The notes beneath the pieces were generated by a model. It had not been told where the DNA came from and did no database searches. It saw only the letters and a list, made by a program, of their open reading frames with translations. Shown piece by piece: positions 1-8,451 of a stretch of 64,000 nucleotides of DNA. Numbering within the stretch: the first letter of the stretch is position 1; every line of letters starts with the position of its first letter. The stretch is from Vreelandella glaciei (GTDB lineage: Bacteria; Pseudomonadota; Gammaproteobacteria; Pseudomonadales; Halomonadaceae). The stretch covers positions 1-64,000 of the forward strand of contig NZ_JACCDE010000017.1 in assembly GCF_013415125.1 (NCBI RefSeq), read 5' to 3'. Both the position numbers and the translations under genes were made by a program.

Positions 1-225
1 ACCTGCTCTAACCTCCTGACAAACCGAAGGTTTTCACCTTCATTCACCGCTGGAAACGCTTGGCGTCCCCGGCAGCGGATGCGTACTTTACGGTTTCGTG
101 GACGCGTTGGCAAGGGGTTTTGTAAGAAAATTACAGATTAGCAGGCTGTAACGAATGAAAGCCCTTCGGCACTACCCTCATTGGCGGTTACACTAGCCTT
201 ATCTACCACCTTACTGAGGTCCGCC
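1..225. other. Non-coding stretch upstream of pyrB
   Basis: No open frame with coding character and no RNA gene is recognisable here. It probably holds the pyrB promoter and leader, but no convincing pair of -35 and -10 boxes stands out. No pyrR-like coding sequence is visible in it. Confidence 0.4.
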
Positions 226-1251
226 ATGAGCCACCACCTGCTAACTGTCGACTCATTAAACCGCGAAAGCGTTGATCATTTACTGCGTGTAGCTGCACGC
301 ATGGAGCCGATTGCTCAGCGGCGCCAAGTGACGCGAGTGTTGGAAGGGGCGGTACTCGGTAACCTGTTTTTTGAAGCCAGCACCCGCACGCGGGTAAGCT
401 TCAATGCTGCCTTTTGTCGTTTAGGTGGCAGCGTGTGTGACACAACGGGCTTCACCTTCTCCTCTATGGCGAAGGGGGAGTCACTATATGACACCAGCCG
501 TGTAATGAGTGGCTACTGTGACGCCATTGTAATGCGCCACCCCGACCAGGGTTCGGTGGCTGAGTTCGCGGCGGCGACGAATGTACCAGTGATTAATGGC
601 GGTGACGGTCCTGGGGAACACCCTAGCCAAGCGCTACTTGACCTGTATACGATTGATAAAGAGTTTCAGCGCCTGGGTAAATCGCTGACCGGTGCACATA
701 TCTTACTTACCGGCGATTTGAAGTATGGCCGTACCGTTCATTCACTGATTAAGCTTTTATCACTCTATGACCCGCTGCGCATTACCCTGGTGTCGCCGCC
801 GGGCCTTGAGATGCCTTCCAAGCTGATTGACTTAGTAGCCTCTCGCGGTCACCGCATTGAGCAGCGCGATTCTCTCGCTAGTGATTTTGCCGATTTAGAT
901 GTGGTGTACACCACGCGGATACAGAAGGAGCGCTTTACCGACGAGATGAATGAGAGCTTCCAGGGACTCTCTGACGACTTTATGGTTAACCGCGATTTTC
1001 TCGATCACCGCTGCAGTCAAAGCACGATTGTGATGCACCCACTACCCAGGGATAGCCGCCCCGGCGCGAATGATTTAAACGTCGACCTCAACGGCGACCC
1101 GCGTCTGGCGATTTTCCGCCAAACCGATAACGGCATTCCTATGCGGATGGCGATTTTCGCAACGTTGTTAGATGTCGACAAATTGATCGAGCAAGATTTG
1201 CGCCCTGTGCGCTGGTACGTTCCAAGCCAAACGGGCACGCTGGATCGTTAA
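226..1251 (+). CDS. pyrB: Aspartate carbamoyltransferase catalytic chain
   Basis: Catalyses carbamoyl phosphate + L-aspartate to N-carbamoyl-aspartate, the committed step of pyrimidine synthesis, in the cytoplasm. The carbamoyl-phosphate loop STRTRVSF (about residue 47), HPSQALLDLYTI, GDLKYGRTVHSL and the late HPLPR motif all match the ATCase/OTCase family. From the ATG at 226 the protein has 341 residues, somewhat longer than the roughly 310 of the E. coli chain. The open frame extends 15 codons further upstream, but the conserved region begins after the chosen ATG. It converges on ruvX. In Pseudomonas the ruvX side carries pyrR-pyrB-pyrC; here pyrR is not seen and pyrC does not follow. Family identity is firm; the exact start is inferred. 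Confidence 0.95.
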   Translation: MSHHLLTVDSLNRESVDHLLRVAARMEPIAQRRQVTRVLEGAVLGNLFFEASTRTRVSFNAAFCRLGGSVCDTTGFTFSSMAKGESLYDTSRVMSGYCDAIVMRHPDQGSVAEFAAATNVPVINGGDGPGEHPSQALLDLYTIDKEFQRLGKSLTGAHILLTGDLKYGRTVHSLIKLLSLYDPLRITLVSPPGLEMPSKLIDLVASRGHRIEQRDSLASDFADLDVVYTTRIQKERFTDEMNESFQGLSDDFMVNRDFLDHRCSQSTIVMHPLPRDSRPGANDLNVDLNGDPRLAIFRQTDNGIPMRMAIFATLLDVDKLIEQDLRPVRWYVPSQTGTLDR

Positions 1252-1288
1252 AGCTCAAGAACTTAAGAAGAGAATTTAAAGATAGCGG

Positions 1289-1744
1289 TTATAGGGATAG
1301 ACGCCCGCCAGGTAAACCTTCCTGGTGGGCAAACCAGCCTTCAAGAATAAGAATAGCCGCAATGCCATCGACACTATCTTGCCGATAGTTGCCTTTATGG
1401 CCCGCCTCGCGAGCGATTAGCTTGGCTTCTCGCGTAGTGCCACGCTCATCGACCATTTCACACGGTTTACCAAAACGGCCATGCAGACGATTGCCGAACT
1501 TGCGAGCGCGAGTGCTCATATCTGACTCGCTACCGTCCATATTCAGCGGTAATCCCACCACCAACAGATCCGGCTGCCACTCGTTCAGTAGCCGTGACAC
1601 GACATTCCAATCGGGAATCCCATCCCGCGCCGTCAGCGGAGTGAGCTCGCGCGCACTGCGCAGCAGCTCGTTGCCCACCGCCACACCGATACGCCGAGTG
1701 CCATAGTCAAAGGCCAGGATTAAGCGCTGCCCCGCTTCGGCCAT
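1289..1744 (-). CDS. ruvX: Putative pre-16S rRNA nuclease YqgF/RuvX
   Basis: A 151-residue RNase H-fold protein of the YqgF family, which acts in 5' maturation of 16S rRNA; it was historically annotated as a Holliday junction resolvase. The N-terminal LAFDYGTRRIGVAVG motif carries the first catalytic Asp, DLLVVGLP the second strand, and DSVDGIAAILIL near the C-terminus the last acidic motif. Its ATG overlaps the yqgE stop by one base (TGATG type), so the two are translationally coupled in a gshB-yqgE-ruvX unit, the order also found in Pseudomonas. Confidence 0.93.
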   Translation of the reverse strand: MAEAGQRLILAFDYGTRRIGVAVGNELLRSARELTPLTARDGIPDWNVVSRLLNEWQPDLLVVGLPLNMDGSESDMSTRARKFGNRLHGRFGKPCEMVDERGTTREAKLIAREAGHKGNYRQDSVDGIAAILILEGWFAHQEGLPGGRLSL

Positions 1745-2301
1745 CAGGCGTGCCCCGCGTCTCGGGTCATTAAGTTAAGGTCAATACCCAACAAACCAGC
1801 CGCCGCGGTTAAGCGCTCAACGGGTGGTGTGTTGAAGAGCACGCTGCTCTCGGCTTCAACCGTTAGCCAGCTGTTCTCCTTCAGTTCCTCTTCCAGTTGC
1901 CCAACTTCCCAGCCCGCGCAGCCTAAGCAGACTAAAAAGTGCTCTGGCCCCTCGCCTGCAGCAAAAGCCTGGAGAATATCCAGCGAGGTGGTCAGTGCAA
2001 TGCCATCCTCCACCTGGATACTCGAATCCCACTGCTGGCTATCGCCAACATGCAGAATGAAGCCACGGTCTTTATGCATCGGCCCGCCGTAATAAACCGG
2101 CGCATTACGGTGCGGACTTGTTTCACCGCCTAATTCCAGCTGATCAAACAGTGCCTCGAGCGTGATCTCTAACGGTCGGTTAGTAATCACCCCCATGCAG
2201 CCATTGTTATCGTGATCGCAAAGATAGATAAGACTACCGGCAAAATTAGGATCTTCTAAATGCGGCATGGCCATTAGAAAGTGATGTTTCAAACTTTGCA
2301 T
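1744..2301 (-). CDS. yqgE: UPF0301 family protein YqgE (AlgH-like)
   Basis: A 185-residue UPF0301 protein whose molecular role is not established; AlgH in Pseudomonas was linked to alginate regulation. The family signature is plain: HHFLMAMPHLEDPNFAGSL at the N-terminus, GVITNRPLE, YYGGPM, and a CLGCAGWEVGQLEEEL segment near residue 145. The start at 2301 was chosen because GGGAG sits 5 bases upstream and the family begins just before HHFL; an upstream in-frame ATG at 2337 would add 12 low-complexity residues. It lies between gshB and ruvX. Confidence 0.92.
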   Translation of the reverse strand: MQSLKHHFLMAMPHLEDPNFAGSLIYLCDHDNNGCMGVITNRPLEITLEALFDQLELGGETSPHRNAPVYYGGPMHKDRGFILHVGDSQQWDSSIQVEDGIALTTSLDILQAFAAGEGPEHFLVCLGCAGWEVGQLEEELKENSWLTVEAESSVLFNTPPVERLTAAAGLLGIDLNLMTRDAGHA

Positions 2302-2373
2302 GCGTCTCCCACTGCCTGCTGGCATCCCAGCAGGCATAGCGTAATAAGTGTCGTTATAAGTAAGAAAGCTCGC

Positions 2374-3330
2374 CTAGGCTAAGCGGCGCTCGATGGCATC
2401 CAGCAGTAAACCGGCAATATTGGTGCCCCGCTGATCGTCAATTTCACGCACGCAGGTAGGGCTGGTGACGTTAATTTCAGTAATATAGTCACCGATGACA
2501 TCTAGACCCACGAACATTAAGCCCTTTTCACGAATCATTGGCTGTATCTGCTGAATTAGCCAGTGATCACGCTCGGTAAGCTCACGACTGACGCCCCGTC
2601 CACCGGCCGCTAAATTGCCGCGGGTCTCGCCCGCTGAAGGTATCCGCGCCAGCCCAAAGGGAACAGGCTCACCATCAACCAACAAAATACGCGTATCGCC
2701 ATCCTTAATTTCCGGCAGGTAGCGTTGGGCCATGATTTGCCGCTGGCCACGCAAGGTAAGCTGCTCGATGACCGCGCCGATATTACGGCCTTCCGGGCCA
2801 ATATGAAAAATACCGGTACCGCCCATGCCATCTAGAGGCTTGAAGATGACATCGCCGTGCTCCGCGTGGAAGGCGCGCAGTACATCGTCGCGGCTGGCCA
2901 CAAGCGTGGGCGCGCAGCACTGAGGGAACTGCTGGGCAAACAGCTTTTCATTACACTGCAATAGCGCCGCCGTGGGGTTAACCACCAGCACACCCTCACG
3001 CTCAGCAAAGCCCAGCAGGTGCACGGCGTTAGTAAAATCGGCGTCGACGGGCGGGTCTTTACGCATCAACACCACATCCAGCTCAACCAGTGGACGCGCA
3101 GAGGGCTCGCCCAGGTCGTACCAGTGGTTTGGATCACGATGCACCGTTAACGGCCGCATACGCGCATAGGCTTGTCCTGCATTCAAGAAAAGGTCTTCCT
3201 GCTCCATATAGTGCAGGGTATAACCGCGCTCCTGGGCAGCCCATAGCATGGCCATGGTGGTGTCTTTCTTGTAAGCGATGTCGCTGATGGCATCCATCAC
3301 AACGCCGAGATGCAGATTTGATTGGCTCAT
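2374..3330 (-). CDS. gshB: Glutathione synthetase
   Basis: ATP-grasp ligase joining gamma-glutamylcysteine and glycine to form glutathione. The N-terminal domain opens with LGVVMDAISDIAYKKDTT, close to other proteobacterial GshB proteins. The ATP-grasp core shows VIFKPLDGMGGTGIF and the C-terminal metal-site region TEINVTSPTCVREI. The length of about 318 residues is normal. The ATG at 3330 is preferred; a GTG at 3339 in frame is an alternative, with only a weak GGA upstream. First gene of the leftward gshB-yqgE-ruvX set. Confidence 0.95.
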   Translation of the reverse strand: MSQSNLHLGVVMDAISDIAYKKDTTMAMLWAAQERGYTLHYMEQEDLFLNAGQAYARMRPLTVHRDPNHWYDLGEPSARPLVELDVVLMRKDPPVDADFTNAVHLLGFAEREGVLVVNPTAALLQCNEKLFAQQFPQCCAPTLVASRDDVLRAFHAEHGDVIFKPLDGMGGTGIFHIGPEGRNIGAVIEQLTLRGQRQIMAQRYLPEIKDGDTRILLVDGEPVPFGLARIPSAGETRGNLAAGGRGVSRELTERDHWLIQQIQPMIREKGLMFVGLDVIGDYITEINVTSPTCVREIDDQRGTNIAGLLLDAIERRLA

Positions 3331-3432
3331 CGGGGGCACTATCCAAACATGAACAATAGGGGCCCAGTATGCCGCACTGCCCGCTAGGCTCCAACTGTCC
3401 TAGCGAGTGAAACATCAACAGATCCTAGCTAA

Positions 3433-4125
3433 CTACTCGCTGAGCGCGCCAGGCACTAAGCGAATAGCGTCAGGCTCCAGGGTGATTAACTGCTGCTTAT
3501 AAAGACGCCCAATAGCCTGTTTATAGGCGCTTTTACTCACCCCTAAACGTGCTTTAACTTCATGGGCAGGGCTTTTATCCCCCAGTGCCAAATAGCCGCC
3601 GCTTTCACGCAATGCCTGCAGTATCTTATCGCCCACCACATCTAAACGAGCAGCACCTGGCGGTAGCAGCGAGATATTTAGGCGACCATCTTCACGACGC
3701 TGCTTTACATAGCCCTTGACTGATTGACCACGGCGCAATGGCTGAGTGACGTCGTCCTGATAAATAAGCCCCCAGTAGCGGTGATTGACCACCACCTTCA
3801 TACCCAGATCAGTACGCTCCGCCACCACGACGGCGACTTCGTCACCCTTTTCCAAGGCCCAGGCGTCATCGGTCAAAAAACGATCCAGCTTCATCGACGC
3901 CACCGGCCGCCCCTGGTCGTCGCTATACAGCATGACCAGTACACGTTTGCCGGGATCAGGGCGGAACTGCTGCTCACTAAACGGCAGCAACACATCTTTC
4001 GGCTGCCCCCACTGCAAAAACGCGCCGATGTTGTTGACGGCCGTAACCGTTAGGTACGCCACTTCACCCAACTGGGCGGCTGCATCGCTGGCGGATCTAG
4101 GGGATGAGTGTGACTCACGCACCAT
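3433..4125 (-). CDS. CvfB-like S1 RNA-binding protein
   Basis: A 230-residue protein of the YitL/CvfB type. Residues about 18-75 form a first S1-like fold (NNIGAFLQWG, DVLLPFSEQ). Residues about 90-155 form a second (GMKVVVNHRYWGLIY, then GYVKQRREDGRLNISL). Residues about 165-225 form a winged-helix part (LGVSKSAYKQAIGRLYKQ). CvfB of Gram-positives is about 280 residues with more S1 repeats, so this is a short version. Family members bind RNA; the target here is unknown. AAGGA lies about 9 bases before the ATG. It is separated from gshB by about 100 bases and may be transcribed alone. Confidence 0.85.
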   Translation of the reverse strand: MVRESHSSPRSASDAAAQLGEVAYLTVTAVNNIGAFLQWGQPKDVLLPFSEQQFRPDPGKRVLVMLYSDDQGRPVASMKLDRFLTDDAWALEKGDEVAVVVAERTDLGMKVVVNHRYWGLIYQDDVTQPLRRGQSVKGYVKQRREDGRLNISLLPPGAARLDVVGDKILQALRESGGYLALGDKSPAHEVKARLGVSKSAYKQAIGRLYKQQLITLEPDAIRLVPGALSE

Positions 4126-4295
4126 GGGTGTCGTCCTTCAAGAAAATAGATAAACATTATGGTGCCTGACACCCACAGGGCAAAGCCGGATAGCGTTTTT
4201 AGTAGATGAAAGCATGTCTTCCACCTGAAAAAGCAAACAACGCACAACCTGCTACTATCAAAACACTAGACAAAATTAGGCGTAGGGGAGCGAAC

Positions 4296-5939
4296 ATGGA
4301 AGGGTTCACGCTTTTTGATACGGTCGTTTTGATTGGTTACATCAGTTTAATCGCTTGGATTGGTTCGCGATTCGGGAAAGATCAGCACAATCCGGAGGAC
4401 TATTTTTTAGGTGGGCGTAAAATTCCCGGCTGGGCGATCGGCCTTTCGGTAATGGCGACTCAAGCCAGTGCGATCACCTTTATCGGGGCACCGGGCTGGG
4501 GCTTCGAGGGCGGCCTTGAACGCTTAGTGACCTTTATCAATGTGCCCTTGGCCATGATCGTGTTGATTTTGGTGCTGGTACCTATTTTCCACCGCGCGGG
4601 CATCTACAGTATCTACGAACTGCTGGAGCGTCGTTTCGGCCCAGCGACGCGAACCCTTACCGCCCTACTGTTTCTGATTGCCCGTGGCCTAGCTACGGGC
4701 GTGGTGCTCTATGCGCCAGCATTAGTACTTGCCGTAGTGACCGGTTGGAGCGTGAACCTCACCATTATCATCATGGCGGTACTGGCCATCAGCTATACAG
4801 TAATGGGCGGTATCAGCGCGGTAATTTGGACTGATGTGGTGCAAATGTTCGTGCTCTGGCTTGGCGCACTATTAAGCATCTTCTTTTTAGTCACCAGCCT
4901 GCCTGGCGGTTGGGGCGATGTCTTCGACTTTGGCGCGGCCAGCGGGATGTTCAACGCCATCGATTTGTCCTTCGACCCCAGCGTAACCTACTCGCTATGG
5001 GCAGGCTTGCTCGGCGGTTTTTTCCTGCATGTGGCCTACTTCGGCACCGACCAGAGCCAAATCCAGCGAGTGCTCTCAAGCCCATCAGTGCTCGATGCTC
5101 AGCGCTCGCTGCTGATTGGCGGCTACCTGCTGATTCCGCAGATGCTGCTGTTTCTATTTATTGGCGTCATCTTGGCCACCTATTACCAGCAGCATGGGCT
5201 AACACCACCCGAAGATCTCAATGAGCTGCTACCCCGCTATGTCGTCAGCGCCTTTCCCTCAGGCATGGCCGGTCTTGTCATTGCCGGGGTATTTGCCGCG
5301 GCGATGTCGAGTCTCGACTCGGCGCTCAACTCACTCTCAGCAGTGACCGTTCGTGACTTTTATAGCCGCTATATCAAACCCAATGCCAGCGATGCCCATT
5401 ACTTAAAAGCCTCACGGCTAGCCACTATTTTCTGGGGGCTTTATGCCACCCTGTTTGCCTTTTTTGCGGGCAATCTCGGCCCCGTGATCGAAGCAGTCAA
5501 CCAAATCGGCTCGTGGTTTTATGGGGCGCTACTGGGTACCTTCCTGTTGGCTATCTTCAGCCACCGCGCCAATGCACGCGGCGCAATGGCGGGGCTCATT
5601 GTCGGTATGTGGGCCGTGTGGGCCGTCTCTGCACTACTCGATATCTCTTGGCTGTACAACAACACGGTCGGCGTAGCGGTTTCGATGTCCGTTGGCTACC
5701 TCGTTAGCCTAACGGCTCCCGCCCCCAGCCAAGAGCAGTTGAGCGATGTGATGATGACGGAAGCGGCACCGGATATGCAGGCCGTGCTGGCAGCGCGAGC
5801 TGATAACGCTCAGGTGATTGGCAAAGAGGCCCGTTTGACGCGGCGTCGCTGTATCGGCTTATTTATTTGGTTTTGCCTCATGCTGGGCATGTTAGCGCTT
5901 CTACAGGGTTGGGCGAATGAGTGGTGGGCGAATGGTTGA
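4296..5939 (+). CDS. Sodium:solute symporter family transporter
   Basis: A 547-residue inner-membrane protein of the SSS (SLC5-like) family, predicted to couple Na+ influx to uptake of a small solute. About 13 hydrophobic segments are visible. Family marks include DYFLGGRKIPGWAIGLS after the first helix, ASAITFIGAPGWGFEGG, and AGVFAAAMSSLDSALNSLSAV with the conserved Ser-rich Na2-site region. The substrate cannot be told from sequence; Na+ coupling fits a halophile. The start at 4296 has GGGGAG 5 bases upstream; the longer frame from 4206 adds a hydrophilic stretch without an RBS. The 3' end overlaps the next gene. Confidence 0.9.
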   Translation: MEGFTLFDTVVLIGYISLIAWIGSRFGKDQHNPEDYFLGGRKIPGWAIGLSVMATQASAITFIGAPGWGFEGGLERLVTFINVPLAMIVLILVLVPIFHRAGIYSIYELLERRFGPATRTLTALLFLIARGLATGVVLYAPALVLAVVTGWSVNLTIIIMAVLAISYTVMGGISAVIWTDVVQMFVLWLGALLSIFFLVTSLPGGWGDVFDFGAASGMFNAIDLSFDPSVTYSLWAGLLGGFFLHVAYFGTDQSQIQRVLSSPSVLDAQRSLLIGGYLLIPQMLLFLFIGVILATYYQQHGLTPPEDLNELLPRYVVSAFPSGMAGLVIAGVFAAAMSSLDSALNSLSAVTVRDFYSRYIKPNASDAHYLKASRLATIFWGLYATLFAFFAGNLGPVIEAVNQIGSWFYGALLGTFLLAIFSHRANARGAMAGLIVGMWAVWAVSALLDISWLYNNTVGVAVSMSVGYLVSLTAPAPSQEQLSDVMMTEAAPDMQAVLAARADNAQVIGKEARLTRRRCIGLFIWFCLMLGMLALLQGWANEWWANG

Positions 5940-6480
5940 GTGCTTAACGCTGGCCCGGCGGATTGATGTGGCAGCCGCTCAAAAGCGGTTACAACGCCTA
6001 GGGGCTCACGCTTGCGAACCTGCCTGGGTTCGCCTGTGGGCCACTGGCTTGGGCATGGCTGATGGTCAGCCAGGGGCGTGGTTACTCTCTGCTCAAGAAA
6101 TGCGCCGCGCACTGCTGTTGGTGGGTGCAGAACTGCCCGCTCAAAAAGAAAAACCCAGTGCAGGCGTTAAAATTGATAGCGGTTCACCGCCAACGCCAAA
6201 AGCGTTGGACCGACTGTGGTTATGGGAACGCATTGCCACCCCGCGCCACTGGCGAATCCAGTTGCTGGATAGCACGCCTATACCGATATGGCTGCCCTGC
6301 TGGCTGGGCTACGCACGTGGCCGACACCTTCGTTTAACGGTACTCAGTGGGTTATCGGGCGAAACGCTACCGATGCTTAAGCCCATCGTGCTTAAGGGGC
6401 TTCAGCAGGTATATCAAAATGGGCAGGCATCAGCGCCAAAGAGTTCAGGGGCAAGCAAACGAAGGGAAACGGTAGTTTGA
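5932..6480 (+). CDS. Hypothetical protein, 182 residues
   Basis: Not recognised. The start overlaps the symporter stop by 8 bases (ATG at 5932 with GGTGGG just upstream; another ATG at 5917 would overlap by 23), suggesting translational coupling. The protein is soluble-looking and rich in Leu, Arg and Trp. It shows an N-terminal basic helix region, a linker near residues 70-90 (KPSAGVKIDSGSPP), and a second half with several Trp and Pro residues (LWLWERIATPRHWRIQLLD). The C-terminus is Ser/Lys/Arg-rich. No signal peptide or membrane span is obvious. Coupling hints at a role with the symporter, but that is inference. Confidence 0.65.
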   Translation: MVECLTLARRIDVAAAQKRLQRLGAHACEPAWVRLWATGLGMADGQPGAWLLSAQEMRRALLLVGAELPAQKEKPSAGVKIDSGSPPTPKALDRLWLWERIATPRHWRIQLLDSTPIPIWLPCWLGYARGRHLRLTVLSGLSGETLPMLKPIVLKGLQQVYQNGQASAPKSSGASKRRETVV

Positions 6481-6504
6481 GGGAGCCTTGACGTTAGTAA
6501 GCGC

Positions 6505-7224
6505 TTACAAATCGCCAAAGTAGTGCTGTAGCAGGGAAAGCGCCACTATGGGTGCTGTTTCTGTTCGCAACACCCGTGGGCCGAGTGTTAACGGTGTAAA
6601 GGTAGCGGTTTGAGCAGCCGCAATATCGTTTTCACTCAAACCGCCTTCCGGACCAATCAGTAGGGCCACCGCCGCCGGTCGGTCTTGGCGATCAAACGCC
6701 TTGCCGGTCGCTAGATGCAGCATCAAGCGCAGCGGCTCTCGGCGCTCGGCAAGCCATGCTTGAAGTGCCATGGGCGGATGCACTGGCGGCACAACCGCTC
6801 GCCCGCTTTGCTCACAGGCGCTGGCAGCCACCGCCTGCCAGTGGGCGTGCTTTTTATCTTCGCGGTCGCCCTTTAAGCGCACGTCACCGCGCTCGGTATA
6901 CAGCGGAGTAATCGCCGCCACGCCCAACTCGACGGCCTTCTGAATGGCATAATCCATTCGGTCGCCTTTTGAGATGGCCTGGCCTAAATGGACAGACAGC
7001 GGCGATTCACCACTGCCCGACCATACCGCATCGACCCGTGCGAGCGTCTGTTTACGGCTAACTTCTACCAGACGCACACCCGCCTCGAAACCTTGGCCGT
7101 CAAATAGCACCAGCGGCGCACCTTCACCCATGCGCAGCACGCGGGTGATGTGGCGCGCTGGGCCGTCAGGCAATGCAACGTCGCTGCCTGCTACGAAAGC
7201 AGCAGGTACATAGAGGCGTGGCAT
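6505..7224 (-). CDS. rsmE: 16S rRNA (uracil(1498)-N(3))-methyltransferase
   Basis: SPOUT-class methyltransferase that methylates U1498 of 16S rRNA using S-adenosylmethionine. The knot motifs are clear: LLIGPEGGLSENDIAAA and LGPRVLRTETAP near the C-terminus. MPRLYVP followed by HITRVLRM forms the N-terminal PUA-like part. The start at 7224 (239 residues) matches family length. An in-frame start at 7281, 4 bases after the secB stop, would add 19 residues. Neither start has a strong Shine-Dalgarno, so this is unresolved. Likely co-transcribed with secB. Confidence 0.92.
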   Translation of the reverse strand: MPRLYVPAAFVAGSDVALPDGPARHITRVLRMGEGAPLVLFDGQGFEAGVRLVEVSRKQTLARVDAVWSGSGESPLSVHLGQAISKGDRMDYAIQKAVELGVAAITPLYTERGDVRLKGDREDKKHAHWQAVAASACEQSGRAVVPPVHPPMALQAWLAERREPLRLMLHLATGKAFDRQDRPAAVALLIGPEGGLSENDIAAAQTATFTPLTLGPRVLRTETAPIVALSLLQHYFGDL

Positions 7225-7284
7225 TTTGCCATGCTGGGAGTACCAATCAGCAGCTGGCGATACTTGCACGGCTTTTGACATAGC

Positions 7285-7785
7285 TTAGTGGGTATTCTCT
7301 TCTGCTTGCTTGGCTTCGCGCTGCTTACGCTGGGCGTACATCGCTTCGAAGTTAACCGGCGCCAGCATCAGCGGCGGGAAGCCACCACGGTTGACCAGAT
7401 TATCGACGCACTCGCGGGCGTAGGGGAACAGCAGGTTAGGGCAGAAAGCGCCCAGGGTTTGATCCAGCTGTGCGCCTTCGATACCGGCAATGCGGAACAG
7501 GCCGGCCTGCTCAACTTCGGCCAGGAAAGACGTCGTGCCCGTTTCGTTATCGTTCACCTGAGCGGTCACTTTGACCACCACTTCGTACTGGTCGTCAGCA
7601 ATCTTGGTGCTGGTGGTATTCAGATCCAGATTCACCTTGGGTTTGAACGCCTGCTTAAATACCGACGGGGAATTGGGCGCTTCAAACGAAATATCTTTTA
7701 CATAAATGCGCTGCAGCGAAAACTTCAGCTGCGGCTTTTCATCCGTTGCGGCACCGGCCTGTGGGGTATTGTTATCTTCCGCCAT
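7285..7785 (-). CDS. secB: Protein-export chaperone SecB
   Basis: Tetrameric cytosolic chaperone that holds precursor proteins unfolded and hands them to SecA. The 166 residues include the typical LQRIYVKDISFEAPNSP opening, AEVEQAGLFRI, FCPNLLFPYARECV and GGFPPLMLAPVNFEAMY. CAGGAG lies 6 bases before the ATG. The gene follows the rhodanese gene after 41 bases. E. coli has grxC in that gap; here it is absent. Confidence 0.97.
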   Translation of the reverse strand: MAEDNNTPQAGAATDEKPQLKFSLQRIYVKDISFEAPNSPSVFKQAFKPKVNLDLNTTSTKIADDQYEVVVKVTAQVNDNETGTTSFLAEVEQAGLFRIAGIEGAQLDQTLGAFCPNLLFPYARECVDNLVNRGGFPPLMLAPVNFEAMYAQRKQREAKQAEENTH

Positions 7786-7826
7786 GATATAGCTCCTGAT
7801 TGTTCATTAAATAAAAATAACGTCGC

Positions 7827-8249
7827 TTACTTCTTAACCACCGGCAGGCCATCGCCTTGCCACTGCGCCATACCGCCTCTTAACTTGTAAGCGCGCTCAA
7901 AGCCTGCTTTGGCGAGTTTGGCCTGTGCAGCACCAGAACTCTGGCCGTGCTTGCATACCACAATGATCGGCTGGGCTTTCACTTTTTCCAGTTCGTTCAT
8001 GCGGCTATCGAGGTTGCTTTGCGGAATGTTACGCGCACCTGCGATATGCCCGGCTTTGAAATCCTTGCTTTCACGGATATCCAGCACCACCGCATCTTCG
8101 CGGTTAATAAGCTGAGTGGCCTGCGAGGCAGTCAGTGCATTTGTAGAGGCGCTGCGCGTTTCATAAATAAGCCACGCGATTAACACCAGCAAAAATGCCC
8201 CAACCAGCAGGGGGTGGTTCTGTACGAATTCGAACACCTGATCGATCAT
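7827..8249 (-). CDS. yibN: Membrane-anchored rhodanese-like protein
   Basis: A protein of about 140 residues with one N-terminal membrane helix (HPLLVGAFLLVLIAWLIYE) followed by a rhodanese domain. The active-site loop is CKHGQSS, with the catalytic Cys present, so sulfurtransferase activity is possible; the substrate is unknown. LDIRESKDFKAGHIAGARNIP is the other family hallmark. It sits upstream of secB as in E. coli (yibN-grxC-secB) and is divergent from gpmI. The ATG at 8249 was chosen; an in-frame GTG at 8258 has AAGAGA just upstream and is a real alternative. Confidence 0.88.
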   Translation of the reverse strand: MIDQVFEFVQNHPLLVGAFLLVLIAWLIYETRSASTNALTASQATQLINREDAVVLDIRESKDFKAGHIAGARNIPQSNLDSRMNELEKVKAQPIIVVCKHGQSSGAAQAKLAKAGFERAYKLRGGMAQWQGDGLPVVKK

Positions 8250-8350
8250 CGCGAACACAATCTCTTGGTCAATGCAGAAAAAAGCGGCCTAACCGCTGCC
8301 AAAACGCGACAAGTATACACGTCAGATAGCTTCCCGCGCAGGTCTTGATC

Positions 8351-8380
8351 ATGACGCCTGGCAGTTGCCTGCGTTATGAT
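8351..8380 (+). promoter_or_regulatory. Candidate sigma-70 promoter for gpmI
   Basis: A -10-like TATGAT at 8375-8380 is preceded by ATGACG at 8351-8356 (4 of 6 bases of TTGACA), with an 18-base spacer. It lies about 70 bases before the gpmI start in the divergent gap with yibN. By-eye match only. Confidence 0.35.
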
Positions 8381-8451
8381 GCCCCAAGCGTGCGCCCGTC
8401 GCGACCCCGAATTTTCGAGTCGTTCGGCTTGCCAATCTTAACGAGGTTTTT

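Noticed and set aside
1..225. Possible pyrimidine attenuator or PyrR site before pyrB
   Set aside because: No clear terminator/antiterminator pair or leader peptide could be made out by eye.
7288..7890. 200-codon rightward frame over secB
   Set aside because: Pure antisense shadow of secB and the rhodanese gene.
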